Shown here piece after piece: positions 20,901 to 33,381 of a DNA stretch of 64,000 bases; the first letter of the stretch is position 1; every line of letters starts with the position of its first letter. Source of the stretch: Emergomyces orientalis. Its lineage: Eukaryota; Ascomycota; Eurotiomycetes; Onygenales; Ajellomycetaceae. The stretch covers positions 2,108,001-2,172,000 of the forward strand of contig MOWL01000067.1 of the NCBI GenBank assembly GCA_002110485.1, in the 5' to 3' direction. A model generated the notes under the pieces. It was given only the letters and a program-made list of their open reading frames with translations, made no database searches and had not been told where the DNA came from. The translations under genes were made by a program, and so were the position numbers.

Positions 20901-23900
20901 ATGCCTGGCCCAGGGGTCTTGTCGATAATCCCACCTGGCGATGATGGACTTGAAATCCCCACTATTTCTGATGATGAGCCCGTTGGGGCAATTATCCGAA
21001 AGCTCTCAAAGTGGGTGACAGCTCCTAAAATTTTGACAGGCTGAGAGATATACTTACTTGATTCCAGCTATATCATTCAAGCAATTCCAGATACACCTTA
21101 CAATTTTGACCAGATGCGGGCAACCGCAGCTGGATACCCTTTAAAAGGACTAGCAACATCTTTGTCCGACAACGTGCACAACCCTGCCATTATATCGGCT
21201 TTAATGTACGTACACAGCCAAGGATGCGGTTACTTGAGCTCAGAACTGACTAACAAACTGCAGGATTTTAAAATGGCAGTTTTCTAATCAAGAGGATGAT
21301 TACTGGGGTCTGAATGAGAGTCGAGGATATGCGTGCGAATTTGTTGCCTGGCAGTTCTTAACATACCTTTCCCCAAGAGATACCATTGAATACCTTCTCG
21401 ATGAACTTTCGGAGACATGTACTCAGTCAACATCTGAGGCTGATACCGAAAACTACGCTGAAGGATCATTCAGCAAACCTCAAATGGGCTCAAGTCAAAA
21501 TGATGATGAACGTCGCCCGCTCTTATTCCATGCCTCACCTCTTTCGCGGCTTTTTGGCTATGGAACAAGAAACATTAAGGATTCACAGCGAAACAACAGT
21601 CAGAATGGCACAAACTCTTCAGAAGAGGGACTCGAGCCCGAAGCATATGTCATTTTTTGCGGCCTTAACGCACTGGAAATCGCGACAATCGCAAACGCAA
21701 AGAAACTTTTATCACAGACTATTGTCCAGAAAGTGGTCAATGGTATGTGGACTGGAGCAATAGTATTATGGGATTCTTTGAGCGTTCATTCGAAGAAAAA
21801 ACCGCAATTGTTTCACAAAAGGTATGGAGATCACTGGCTCAAACAGAACTTGATTTAAGCAAAGTTCATTGTCTCTGACAAGTTGGATATGCAAGAATGA
21901 CCGACCCGTATTGCCGATTACGAGTTCCACTGTATCGCAAATCATTTGAGGCTGTGTTTTTCCTTTCATTTTTAGCTTTATACTACTCTGTTTTGATGGC
22001 CAGGAACCCTCTGCGAATCAGCCCCATCGAAATATTGCTGTATGTTTGGATTTCAGCTTTTGCATATGATGAAATCAGTGGCCTATCGGATACCGGGATG
22101 ATGTTCTATCAAATGAATTTCTGGAGTCTATGGGGCCTAGGAATCATAGGAACGGGGCTTGCATTTCTCATTGCTCGTGAGTTCACCAGCCACAATCCTG
22201 TCTAGCGCGATGGATTCCATTTCCTGATGTTATGGGCACCCTGGCCTTATGAATCCTCGTTGTGGCGTAGTAATATATGATGCCAAACTAGGACTCCTGC
22301 TTGACATGATTCAGGTTGATCAGAAACGAGCAGGGCTTCTTTGCTAACGGGGCTTTCCGAAGGTATTATTGGTTTGAGCCAAGGAAGTTCATATGTCACG
22401 GACATATCCTTCGATATCCTATCGTTGGAAGCATTGTTTTTAGTTCCAAGGCAGGTTTGATGTTTCATCTGAATGCACCGCCACATACTGCTTGAATCTG
22501 ACGCGAAATAACAGGGTCTGCTCGCTGATGAGTCTGAATTCTTACTTTGGTAGCTTGGTTAGTAAACTCCTCCGCCACAATTTTACGCCACCCGATGCAT
22601 ATACACTGTTACTGATTATGCATAGATACCCGTACTCAAGGAAATGGTACATGGATTTCAACACTAGAAGTGTATCATTTAAGCCATGTCCGGTGCTAAT
22701 GCCAGGAGCGGGGCTTAGACTAAGGCTTTCCTAAAGTTTCTCCCCGTGGTCGCGATCCTGTATATTGGTATGAACATCATTCCTGGTTCATTATTCCGTC
22801 TAGAACGGAACCAAAATCCCAGTTAAAGCGGCAATTAACAATCCTACTAACACGATTCCAGGCTTTCTCACCACTTTCACGATGTTAGCACGGGATAGAT
22901 TGACACTGCAACAAATGTCGTGGATTTTAGTCAAAGCCTTCTTTGGGTAAAGCTACTAAATTTCCCCCAAACATGACGTGTTGGTGGGGCTTGGAAGGAC
23001 AATAACTAACGGAAATCATATTAAATGTGATATTGAATAGGTCGAACTCTCGCGGATTTGTAAGTTCTATCATACAAACTGTTCTTCTGCACGTCTTTGC
23101 CAAGAAATGATTATTTTATGCAAAGCCGCAAGTGGCTGAAATTATTGGATTACAGGACATCGCTCAAGAGGTAAGGCCAATGCACTCCGCGGTTGTTGCT
23201 GCAGCCCAAATTGAAATGACAGGGATATTCCCATTATCGATTGGCTGTCGCGTTTAGATGCTTTTGAAGCTAATTGTTTAGATTTCGCCCCTTTTCGGCT
23301 ATCCACTTATGTAAGCCACAAATCCCCCTTCCCTTGAGGGAACTCATCTCGCATCTGCACCGGATCACGTTCAAGATCAAGTCGCATTTCCTCCCCTCCA
23401 GAAGCACCAACATTGGCCCTGGCAGTATTTTTTTTACTCTGTGGTGCGCTGTTGGCCTATCGTTCTTTTCTTCTTTGTCATGTAAATTCAGTATTTGCGG
23501 CTGCGCTACTCCTCCCCCAACTTGTACGGGGATAACGACCAGCCGGGGGGTTCCCTTTACATGATTTTCTAACTCACAAATGTGCATCTAGGCTGGTATT
23601 CGTCTGCATGACGAATATTCTTTTAATATCTTCAGTTACTAGTTTAATGAGCCTGAGCCTAACGGAGGTGGGTGAATCTCTTTTTGGTCACTCGCATATG
23701 AATTTAATCCGCTAACATGTGTAGATTATGGCTCATGCTCGAGAGGAATATCTTTTCCAGCAAGTTGCTTCCATGATTCATTGCCTCACTAATTGCGCAC
23801 CGCCCCCCTCCCACCCCACACTACGTTGTTACTAACATGCGTCTAACCATACCTAGACTTTCCATTTATGTCCTAGACAGTGTTAACTCCCGGCGTCTAA

Positions 23901-24449
23901 CTTACTTTCTTCCCCCATTTGTCAGTAAGAGATTGACAATACCCTTGTACTAACTGCCGATATGCGTGGTAGTAGGGTTTATTTACTAACTGACATCATT
24001 CGTTGCAAGAACCTCATACCGCTGCTCTGCATTCGCCCTCTCCGGCTATTCTTACCTTGTGAATCGATCCGCCAGGTCCGTATAGTCTTGTTGAAGGTAA
24101 CTCACTCGCCATTTGTGGGCATTATTCTTGCGTATGAGCGTAGTAGACATTATGTTACTCGAAGAAACCATTCGCCAATGGCAACCTCGTCATCTCGTCC
24201 TCCTCCCGTAAGTCAAGTGAGAGTTCCGGCACACAAACTGTCACTCCGTCGCCGCCAAGGGTATTCCCGCCCTATGCCTTTGCCGGGGAAGGATATTGCA
24301 ACCCCGGTTCCCCACCCTGCGCCAAGTGGATTGGGCCCCGGACCGACCGCAGGCCAGTTCGCCTAGCAGATGTGGTCCAAACTATGGATGACCTACGCAG
24401 CCAGATCGAACAGTTAGCGGCAACTATTTCTTCCAACAAGAACCATTGA
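20901..24449 (+). CDS. YVC1: Yvc1/TRPY-type vacuolar cation (calcium-release) channel, at least 16 exons
   Basis: I joined exons 20901-21010, 21068-21205, 21264-21821, 21896-22176, 22363-22450, 22515-22557, 22626-22646, 22719-22767, 22862-22946, 23041-23059, 23156-23170, 23282-23310, 23592-23667, 23725-23759, 23857-23920 and 24010 to about 24207, then a last part ending at TGA 24447-24449. Every junction keeps frame without stops. The product has the TRPY order: soluble N-terminus (PYNFDQMRATAAGYPL), first membrane segment near FFLSFLALYYSV, then FDILSLEALFLVPR, CSLMSLNSYFGSL, FLTTFTMLARDRLT, pore region MSWILVKAFFG...GFDIAQE, FVCMTNILLISS, HAREEYLF and LIPLLCIRPLRLFLP. A C-terminal DDLRSQIEQLAATI helix follows. 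Yeast Yvc1 releases vacuolar Ca2+ and responds to PI(3,5)P2. Two introns are GC-AG, and three exons are 15-21 nt. The 3' junction is uncertain because the frame changes between 24160 and 24340 (candidate donor GTAAGT at 24208). Confidence 0.85.
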
Positions 24450-25655
24450 AACTTCAGTACTTTACGCCAGTGCACTATGCAGTTCTGGCCAAAACATCCT
24501 TTGCCAGAATACTTAAGACAGGTATGTATTGTATATGCGATGTTCTTAGTGGGTAAGAAAATTATAGGTACCTGGGTAGGTAACCTGGATGTGACTGCGT
24601 CTTGTGGCTGTTGGTTCCGGAATTTTCCACGCACATTTCATCCACTCATTTTACACCCACTTTTCCGCTTGTACTCGCCTCGCGCCTCCCTCCTTCTCCA
24701 GTAGATCTCCCGCAAATACCCCACACGTTGCCTTACAGCCTGACCAAAATGACCACAATCAAATGCCAACATGTCTAGTTTAGGTAGAGCGTGTAGGGGT
24801 TCATTGACGCCCGAACCGATACGATCAAAACCGGCCCCTGTACCTGTTTGTTCGTTTAAATCTCCCATTTTTGTTCAATTCACTTAGTGCTGCCCAGGAT
24901 TGCGCCCAACTGAACCGTTGCAGGTCCTCGGACTTGTAAGCCCGGATGCATGCGCAACCACTCTGTCGGGTCAGTCTATGCCATTTTGGGTTCCACCATC
25001 ACCGTTCGAGCGCTCTCTGGGGCCGCTGCACGCAAATGGAATGAACAGTGCATACATGGAACTGTGGCAGGGCTTTTATTATTATTTTTATATTTATTTT
25101 TACTTTATTTCGTTTTTGCAAGATTTTCGTCACACCCTTCCCCCCGACAATCACACATCCCTCCTCCCTCCCTCCACACCCTGGTACCTAATCATAACCT
25201 TGATGCACGACCGCGGGTATCTGGCCGCTGGATTCGATGCCCTAACATAGTTTTTCTTTTTTTAATTTCTTTTCCCAGAGTCCGCCTTGTTCGCTTTTGC
25301 GGTTTTGTAATTTTACGTTTCTGGCCCTGCTCCGTATGAAATTTATTCGATCCTTCTTCAAACCAATTTTGGACTCGCTTTAACCCTGCAGTACATATCC
25401 TTTCATTCAATTGATGGAATGTCTAGAAAAATGATTTTTGGGTCCAACCACATAAGGTGCATTGTTTATTTATGAGGCTTGTGGATCTCCAACCCTTTTT
25501 TGAAATATATAGCACAGCGGTCCTCTCCAATTTCTTACTTATCTTATTCACGCCTGGTTATAGATATAGTCTCCCTCTTTTGTGAACGCTCTTTCTTCTG
25601 ATATCATATCCACTGTACTTAGGATCATCGGCGATTGGGTTTCCTTATTTCAGTT
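24450..25655. other. Intergenic spacer and leader of the C2H2 gene
   Basis: 1.2 kb between the channel gene and the next plus-strand gene. It contains pyrimidine tracts (CCTCC repeats near 25136-25180, T-rich runs at 25075-25110 and 25250-25275) typical of fungal promoters. No gene is supported. The sequence just before the ATG, ending TTATTTCAG at 25645-25653, resembles a splice acceptor, so a 5' UTR intron is possible. Confidence 0.45.
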
Positions 25656-27008
25656 ATGGACCTTACGCATAGGTCCCATGCGACACTCTCCCCACACTTT
25701 TGTTCCACTGCTGGGCAAAATTTGGTCGTCAATGTCTCCTCCCATTATCCTACTCCTCCCCAAAGCCGTGAGCAAACCGAAATCCTCCCGGCCCACTCGC
25801 CTATAGCTGCCGGACCCGGTATCTTCGGCACCACCCCGATATCGATGTGCTCACCCTCGCAGTCGCTACTCCAACCTTCTCAAGCGTGGCAACGTGGATG
25901 TGATCCAAACCACGCATTTTCTCCTATGGGAGGGATGTCGGGCCTATCTCCATTTGAGGAGAGTCATTTAGTTCTACAAGGTACTCAACAACATTCGGGC
26001 GTTTCAATGGTTTACTCTAGCCCTACACACCGTGGGATGGCTAGTGATGTCATGATCCAACGATATGCACCCTCATACAATGATAGCCTTCACTACCAAC
26101 CAGCCCCCGCCACGAGACAAGGAGAACACTCCAATATACTCCTGCAGCGGCAAAATCAGGTTGACTGCTCCCTGTCTCAGGGCTTGGATCACGATACTGG
26201 TGGTCTCCTTTATGAGCTGGAGAATAACGTGGAGAATCAAAGCGTGGAGAATCATAACATTGAAAGGCCCGCGATAAACAATAGGGTTCCTCGAGCCCCT
26301 CTACGGTCGTCGCGCTCACATGTGGCAGTGTCTCAAAGTGACCAAGTAAAGGTTCAACCTGGTGGTATCAGGAAACAGCCGAGGAGGAGAGCTACTGCAA
26401 CCGACGGGAAATTCAGGTGTGAGAAATGTGGAAGGAATTTCGCCAGGAATTCGAATTGCAAATCGCATATGAAAACCCATGATCCAAATCGCAAGTTACC
26501 TTTTAAATGCACTGCTCCCCAGTGCACCAAAAAGTTCGGCCGAAAAACTGACCTTGCTAGACATGTAGATAGTGTACGTGTTTCCCAATTGATTCCAGCC
26601 TTTGGGTGTACCTATAAAGTTGACATCGTTTTCTAGGTACATAAGAAACTACGGCAGCATGGTTGTAATCAATGTGGCCGCCGCTTTGCGCGACAGGACA
26701 CTTTGCGAAGGTGAGTTGGTTTGTGCTAAAATTTCATTTGTTTGGTAATTCTTTTCGTAACATTAACGCCAACTCCCTACTATAGGCATTGCGAAGATGG
26801 ATGCAGAATACAGAATCGTCAAGCTCAGCGTGCGGTCGAAAATCTGCCCATAGTCCCTGAGCATGTCGAACCATATCAATCACCGTCCATCATATATCCC
26901 GATCAAATAAATACGTATTCCGAGGCCGACGACCCGCAAAAGTTACATTCGTCGTTTATATCTCCATACCTCGACAATACCACCAGTGCATTTCAACAAT
27001 ATCTGTGA
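25656..27008 (+). CDS. C2H2 zinc-finger transcription regulator
   Basis: Exons 25656-26573, 26637-26710 and 26786-27008, 404 residues. Introns are 63 nt (GTACGT...CTAG, phase 0) and 75 nt (GTGAGT...ATAG, phase 2). The first ATG of the open frame is at 25656 (MDLTHRSHA). Residues 1-250 are Pro/Ser/Gln-rich and probably a disordered regulatory region. Three fingers follow. Finger 1 is CEKCGRNFARNSNCKSHMKTH from Cys255. Finger 2 is of the CTAPQCTKKF type, interrupted by intron 1 just after its first zinc histidine. Finger 3 is CNQCGRRFARQDTLRR followed after intron 2 by HCEDGC, so its last ligand is Cys. A short Gln/Ser-rich tail ends the protein. The tandem fingers imply sequence-specific DNA binding in the nucleus. 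I cannot name an orthologue. Confidence 0.85.
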
Positions 27009-30000
27009 AATATCAAACCCACCCGCTTTTTCTTTCTTTCTTTTTCTTTCTCTTGGGAAGAAAATTATCTGATTCACCAATTGCCGGTTCAAAAACCCCC
27101 CTTAGACAGATATCCAACCACGGAAGAGGTCGCTGATACGATTTTTCTCATGGCATGATGAGTACCCTGGACAGTCACTTGTGTCGTCCAATTTGCTTTT
27201 TTTTCCGTTTTACGTTTTCCGGTCTTCCTGGGTTACGGTACATGGTATTTATTCGATTTATCACTGCGTGCATATTTCGGCCATAATTCTTTGACATCAC
27301 TCATCCGAACATTCTCCAGCGGCTACTGCAGGAACATATTCATTGCGGCCTCCAAACTTGTTTGATAATATATAATTGGTCTTTCCTTTGTTTGACACGC
27401 CTGTCTCTTTATTCCCACATGACTGTATGTTTCCCCGTACATGTTACCCCTTCATTTATTCCTAATTCTTATTTCTTTTGCGCGTTGCATAAGGTTTCTC
27501 AAGAGAACACGACAAAAATATGCCATTCCATGGAATGGCCTTCTGAAATGACATTTTGATAGACGGAGGATGGGGGGCGGCAATTTTTTTTATTGTTCTA
27601 CTGTTTTCTATCTCGTACATTCATTGCTTTTATTTTGGTTGCCTTCTTTTCAATCATTTTCTTGAATAAATTCAAGTCTCACACAGGCAGAGAAAAGCTT
27701 GTTATAGTGTGGAATTTCCACTGATAGTTATCCTTCTCGCACCTTGCATTTCTGTTCTTTGGCCACGTTGTACTGGCCTTGCCTTACTCTTCTTTTACCT
27801 TGGTTCATGTTTCCATTACGCCTTCCCAAGTTCCATCCCCTCCACCTACTTCTGGAATATGGGTTTTTGTTTTCTTTGCAGGTCACTTTTGCTCCATGCT
27901 GGACATGGAAGTGAGTATCATTTTGTATTTAATTATCTTCTGTAATGAAATTGGTTCACGTCAACACATATTGCATGCTCCTCCCCAATTTACACTACTT
28001 AAAGTTTCGACCGCAGCTGCACGTAACTAGCCAACAACTCTCCAGTGAGGGAAATCCCTGCATTGGTATTCCCCTACGAAGTTAGATATTGTTATTTCAC
28101 AGAGGGCCGGCCCCAATTGGCGCCACGATCTTTAAGAGGGTTTGTATACTACCACCTTGTCTAAAAATTCCCAACAAATGTTTTTAAAACCCTGGTTGAA
28201 TAATGAATAAAAGAAGACGATCATCATGATATATGGGGTCCAAATGCCAAGCAAGAGTTTTCAAAGTAAAATAAGGGGGCCACCCCCTGGCTTGGTTGAT
28301 ATGGATTGCCCTGTTACCTCGGTGCTGATGGGTGCCGCAATAACATTTTCCCTAGGCTTTATCTGACATTTGTTGTATGAAAACTTTCATTCCAAGCCAA
28401 TCGTTTATCCGCCGGGATCGCCTCATTTTCTCCCCGGATTTGGTCCGTCTTGTTTGTTAAGTGATCTCTCAATCTAGCGCCCAAATTTAATTTCATGAAG
28501 GTTATTTTGCGGCTGGTCGGTAACCCACAACTGGTCCCCAACCAATTCCAGAGGGACAGATGATGAAAAAGAGGGGGAGATCAGTGCAATGAATGTTGGG
28601 GGCCGGAAGAGTACTAACAGTGACAATGAGGATTGTTGTTGTAGTTACAGTGGTCCGATTTGGGGGCCAAAACGTTACAAAACCAGAAAAGGTGAAGGAA
28701 AATACAGAAAAAGAACGGAAAAACTGAGTCCTAATTATGGGTCGATATTCTTCATCTCCGACACCAATTATATCTTGCAGATTGTGCATATTCTGTGGCT
28801 TTTGTTTTTTCGAAAAATGGTGTGGAAGGGACGAGGGGCCGAGGGGCTGAACTGATGAACAAAGGACTGCCTGGATGCATAAAAAGGGCCCCGTCCAAAG
28901 TTACCCGCCAATATTCCTAAAGCGTGCCATATTTTTCTCTTATGGCGTTAACCATGGACTTACGAAGAAGACATATTCATATTTACCTATATGTGTAACC
29001 GACTGCGAGTTTGAGGAATCTAAGGGGTCCGTTGCTATTTTTGTTGAAATAGAGCATCTCAAACCACGTTACATGTGCACACCAGCTCTCATCGACCTAC
29101 CTACAGAGTACCTACTTAGTACCTTCGCATGCATGTATATATTTTGTATTTTGATTTTACTCTTAGCAAGCCTGACTGAGATGCGTTTGGCACTCCTCTT
29201 CTTTCAATTTGCGCCATAAATAACAACAGTAAGGTTTTAATTGTCTTCCCCCTTTCAGCAGGGGGTTCTGGCATCGGGAAGATGACTCAAGCTGCTGGTA
29301 CATATGCCCATTTACCAGGCTATAAGCATATCTAGCAATAAATGCCTAAAAGCTTTAAGCTTTCAATCTCGTGCCTCCTGCTACTTGCATTTCACAGGCG
29401 CATTTGGCTTCCAAATACCTGCAGCGATCTTGACTTCGTTGGCATACGAATGGCAACAACAAAACGGGACCTGCATACATGGTCATATTACGGATCCAAG
29501 AGCTCCATACAATTACATATGAACAACTTGGCCAGACTAGGGTCGATGCGAAAGATATATGGAATTGAATTAAACATGGGCAGTAGACAATATATGCAAT
29601 GTATGAAGGGAAAATAGGATGTGCGCCATCCCACTGGGGAACACCAAGGAGAACAATATGATCACCTTCAGGCTTCGAAAAGGTTTGAATCTTGATTCCA
29701 TGCACGCGCAGACCAAGGTTCCCGTTCAATGATATTTCCAAAAAGGTGGCTGGTCAGGAAAATCGTTTTGCAGCAGTAAGAGTGACCCGGCATGACTCTT
29801 ATGCACATTGAAGATCTTTTTGCTGGGGACTATGTATGCCAGTTGTATGAGTTTACATTCTTCAGTCACCTGCCACACTGACGGCGAACATTTCATTTCC
29901 TGGGGAATTCCATTCCTTCGAATTTCTTTCGACGGTTCTTCTCTGCCTATTGCACAAACATTCGATGACGTGGGTGGGACATTATTGATGTACGAAAGCT

Positions 30001-32314
30001 GAATAGGTATGTTAATCGGCTAGTAAAAGCGAAAGGAAAAGCAAAAAACAATAGATACTGTAAATTAGATTGCCATCCTCGATGAGATACATTTTGTCGT
30101 TCTAAATTAGCTCGACATTTTCGATGCATGCCGAAGTTTTAGGACACTTGACTTGAAAAGGTGAAAAGTATGTTTGGATTGAACCGTCGGCTTCGCCGGC
30201 AATACCCAGGCATATTTTATCTCACAGGTTGGGCCGACCCGAATCGAAACCTAGTGACTCATTTTTCGAAGATCCTTCTCTGATTGTTCTATGCATGCTG
30301 TTTATCTTTCTTGTGGATGTAGAGGAACGCTTACCTAACCGCCGTATTGAGATATGAAAGGGGGCAGTGGACTGGAAACAAATATACCATGCCCGCAAAT
30401 ATTTCGACCTGCAGGGACCTCCATCTTCTATTGCATTTCTAGAACGTCTAGGAATATGCGCCGCGATCTTTGTTTACTTTTATTTTATTTTCCAGAACAA
30501 GAATGAAGCCCAGTTCGTCCCAAGGCCCCGCGGTTCCTGCAGGATCGTACGTACGGTATGCACTGAGCCAACGAATCTCGATTACCCCTATTCCGTCGGG
30601 GCTGCAAATGAAGTGGCACTAGCGCCGTTCTCTGCTGTAGAGTGCGGAAATATCCGTTTTAAATATCTTGTGCGACATGTTGAATGAGTTAGCTTGCTGG
30701 AATGTCGATCATGGATCATGGCCGTAGGGAAATCGAGCAAAGCCGTTTCCCGATTAGGTCATTAGGGTAAAAAGTTCTTTGTCCAGGGTACCTGAATGAA
30801 TATTAGTTTGGACAATACGTCTTCTATGGATTACTGTCACCCTCTTTTGCCCTGCTCCTATTTATCTCTAAGAGAATTCTGCTTCCGTGGACGTGATGAG
30901 TTCCAGGCGAGAGAGTAGGCCCCTGGGACGCTCAGTGGATCGTGAGCCGCGTTTCCTTTGGATAGGTCTCATGGATCTAAGTAGCATTTGAATGACGGAT
31001 GCAATTGGAGCTGGCGGGTATGGCCACTGACCAACTTTCCAGTCACACATGACAACAAAAGAATCATTGTTGTCTGGATGCCAGTGATTTCTCTGTGATA
31101 TGAGGGGGGGTACTTGCCCAGCAGGTAGGTTCTCCATCTGCGTACAGCGAAGTACAAATCAAAGGTTCTAGCCTTTCATTGGAAGCGCCTACCCGCCATA
31201 CCAAGTTCCTCAAGATCGGGCTTTACACCCAAAAACTATATAGTAGGTGGTTTTGGGACGAATGGCCGCTCCCGTTTCGATAATTTTGATATTGAAATTC
31301 CCAGTCGCAGAAAATCACAAAATTGGTAGAATGCCCTACTCCAAAAGACTATCAGCAAAGTTAACCCCGGCTGTGGCCTATGATGGCAGTGAATAGTCAA
31401 TGGGTTGACTGTTCTGATGTGTTCATGCTTCCCTTTACGAACACGACATGATGTGCTCCGTTATTGGAGGGGTTCACTGGTCAGACAAATGAGAAAAGAA
31501 AAAAAGCAAAGGGTTAACGGCAAAGCTATGGCTCTCATAACTGAGATAACTAATGGCATAGCTTATGTCATTCGGACGAAAAAGACATTCTGGGGGCGAT
31601 AAACAGTCGTTTGACACAATTTCGCTGAGGAGCCACGGAAAGGGCCCGTTTGAGGCATAACCCTACACAAGGCGTAACTTAGGCTCCAGTTTGTGATATC
31701 TCCATCCGTATTGATTTTTAATATCTGCAAGATTTGTCAATAGTAGCCACCTTCGATAAGAATCAATCCCATGGATACTCCACATTCCATATATAGCACA
31801 TTCAGGAAATGGTCACAGGCTTGATATATGCTGAAGTTAGACACAGGCTATCACGGAAGTTCCTAGTAAGGTGTGGTCGGAGGAACCATGACTCAAAAGC
31901 ATTGAACCAATTGCTGAGAAAAAGATATTGCGAGAATTGAAAATAATAAAGATATGCGTGCCGCCCTGCTTGGAATCTGGCTTCTGTCATGGCGGTGATG
32001 GGTGAACTTGTGTGAGAGTAAAAAAGTCCACCCTAGTGGCAATGTTTTGTTCTGTGATTGGTCTTGGCCTCGCAAAACAAAATCACTGATCATAGTTACC
32101 GCTACCTCAAGACTTGCCCCGAGCCACCTTGATAGCCTCAATCTTGTGCAATCCATCTCGACGTTGCCCTATATAGCCCTCGCGAAGACCCGCCCGGGGG
32201 AATTCACGAAATATCTTCGAGTTCGTAATCCAATTAGTCGATTTACCCAGGAAACACCTCCCCATCAAGCTCCCCTAAGCTGCGAAATTTCTTGCCCCGA
32301 TATCCGCACACATC
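27009..32314. other. 5.3-kb spacer with no supportable gene
   Basis: Between the C2H2 gene and IDI1. It begins with the C2H2 3' flank, including a TTTC-rich tract, and has long T-rich stretches to about 27960. Open frames on both strands are short (at most about 130 codons) and show no recognisable domain or low-complexity signature of coding DNA. I saw no tRNA, rRNA or transposase-like sequence. The right end should hold the IDI1 promoter. A multi-exon gene or long non-coding RNA cannot be excluded. Confidence 0.4.
27026..27055 (+). repeat. TTTC-type pyrimidine microsatellite
   Basis: CTTTTTCTTTC-type repeats about 20 bp after the C2H2 stop codon, probably within the 3' UTR. Confidence 0.7.
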
Positions 32315-33381
32315 ATGTCCACCACCACGACCACGGCCACTCCGGCCATAACCGCAGAAAATGTCACTACCCTCTTCCCTGATGTCGACCCCGGCCTTGC
32401 GCAGGCCTTTTCCCGAAGACAGAATGGCCCCAATGCGCGTGAGGGAGGGGAGCTGGAGGGGTACGATGAAGAGCAGATTCGTCTGATGGATGAGGTGTGC
32501 ATTGTACTAGATGAGAATGACCAGCCCATTGGGAGTGCTAGCAAGAAAACATGTTTGTGACCCCCCCCATGAAACTCTGGTCATGTGCAACTCTATATCT
32601 GGATACTCCGCTAGACAGCTGCTATTGGATGTTTGTTCTCTCGCTCGTTTTGTTTCGTATCTGTGTATTACATAGGGGATGTATGCTGACTCTTTTGAAA
32701 CTTTCTTTTGCACATTATAGGTCATCTGATGACCAATATCGAGCGCGGGCTTCTTCATCGTGCGTTCTCCGTCTTTCTCTTCGATTCTCAGAAGAGATTG
32801 TTACTCCAACAGCGCGCATCTGAGAAAATCACTTTCCCTGATATGTGGACGAATACCTGCTGCTCACACCCACTTGGCATTCCCGGTGAAACAGGTGTAG
32901 AGTTTGAAGCTGCGGTGCAGGGAGTTCGCAGAGCTGCTCAGAGAAAGCTGGACCATGAGTTGGGAATTAAAGCGGAGCAAGTCCCGCTTGAGAAATTCGA
33001 TTTTTTGACCAGGATACACTACAAGGCTCCCAGCGATGGCAAGTGGGCAGAGCATGAAAGTAAGAAAAAATCATATCTATGTCTATCCCATTTGTTCGAT
33101 TCCTATGAATGTAAAACTAATGGTTTATAATTTCCCTGACAGTTGATTATATCCTTTTCATTCAAGCCGATGTTGATCTGAACGTTAGCCCCAACGAGGT
33201 CCGCGACACCAAGTATGTTACGGCAGAGGAACTTAAGCAGATGTTCCAGGACCCCGAATTGAAGTTTACCCCGTGGTTCAAGCTCATTTGCAACTCTATG
33301 CTGTTCAACTGGTGGGAGAAATTCGGCACTGGAGAGTTCGAGAAGTTCAAGGGAGACAGGACCCTTCACCGTATGCTCTAA
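32315..33381 (+). CDS. IDI1: Isopentenyl-diphosphate Delta-isomerase
   Basis: Exons 32315-32552, 32721-33059 and 33143-33381, 271 residues. Introns are 168 nt (GTTTGT...ATAG, phase 1) and 83 nt (GTAAGA...ACAG, phase 1). The enzyme interconverts isopentenyl and dimethylallyl diphosphate in the mevalonate pathway, feeding sterol and other isoprenoid synthesis. Family marks: YDEEQIRLMDEVCIVLDEND near residue 50, CHLMTNIERGLLHRAFSVF at 80-98, catalytic-site motif TNTCCSHP with Cys127, the Nudix-type segment RRAAQRKLDHELGI, the acid motif WAEHEIDYILF around residue 190 and the C-terminus TLHRML. Length and motifs match the yeast enzyme, without a long targeting extension. The unusually long first intron begins with a C-rich run. 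Function is very secure; the ATG at 32315 is the first in frame. Confidence 0.97.

Noticed and set aside
22177..22362. Extra coding exon inside the 186-nt channel intron
   Set aside because: All frames contain stops, and joining 22176 directly to 22363 reproduces the family sequence (FLIAR-IIGLS) without a gap.
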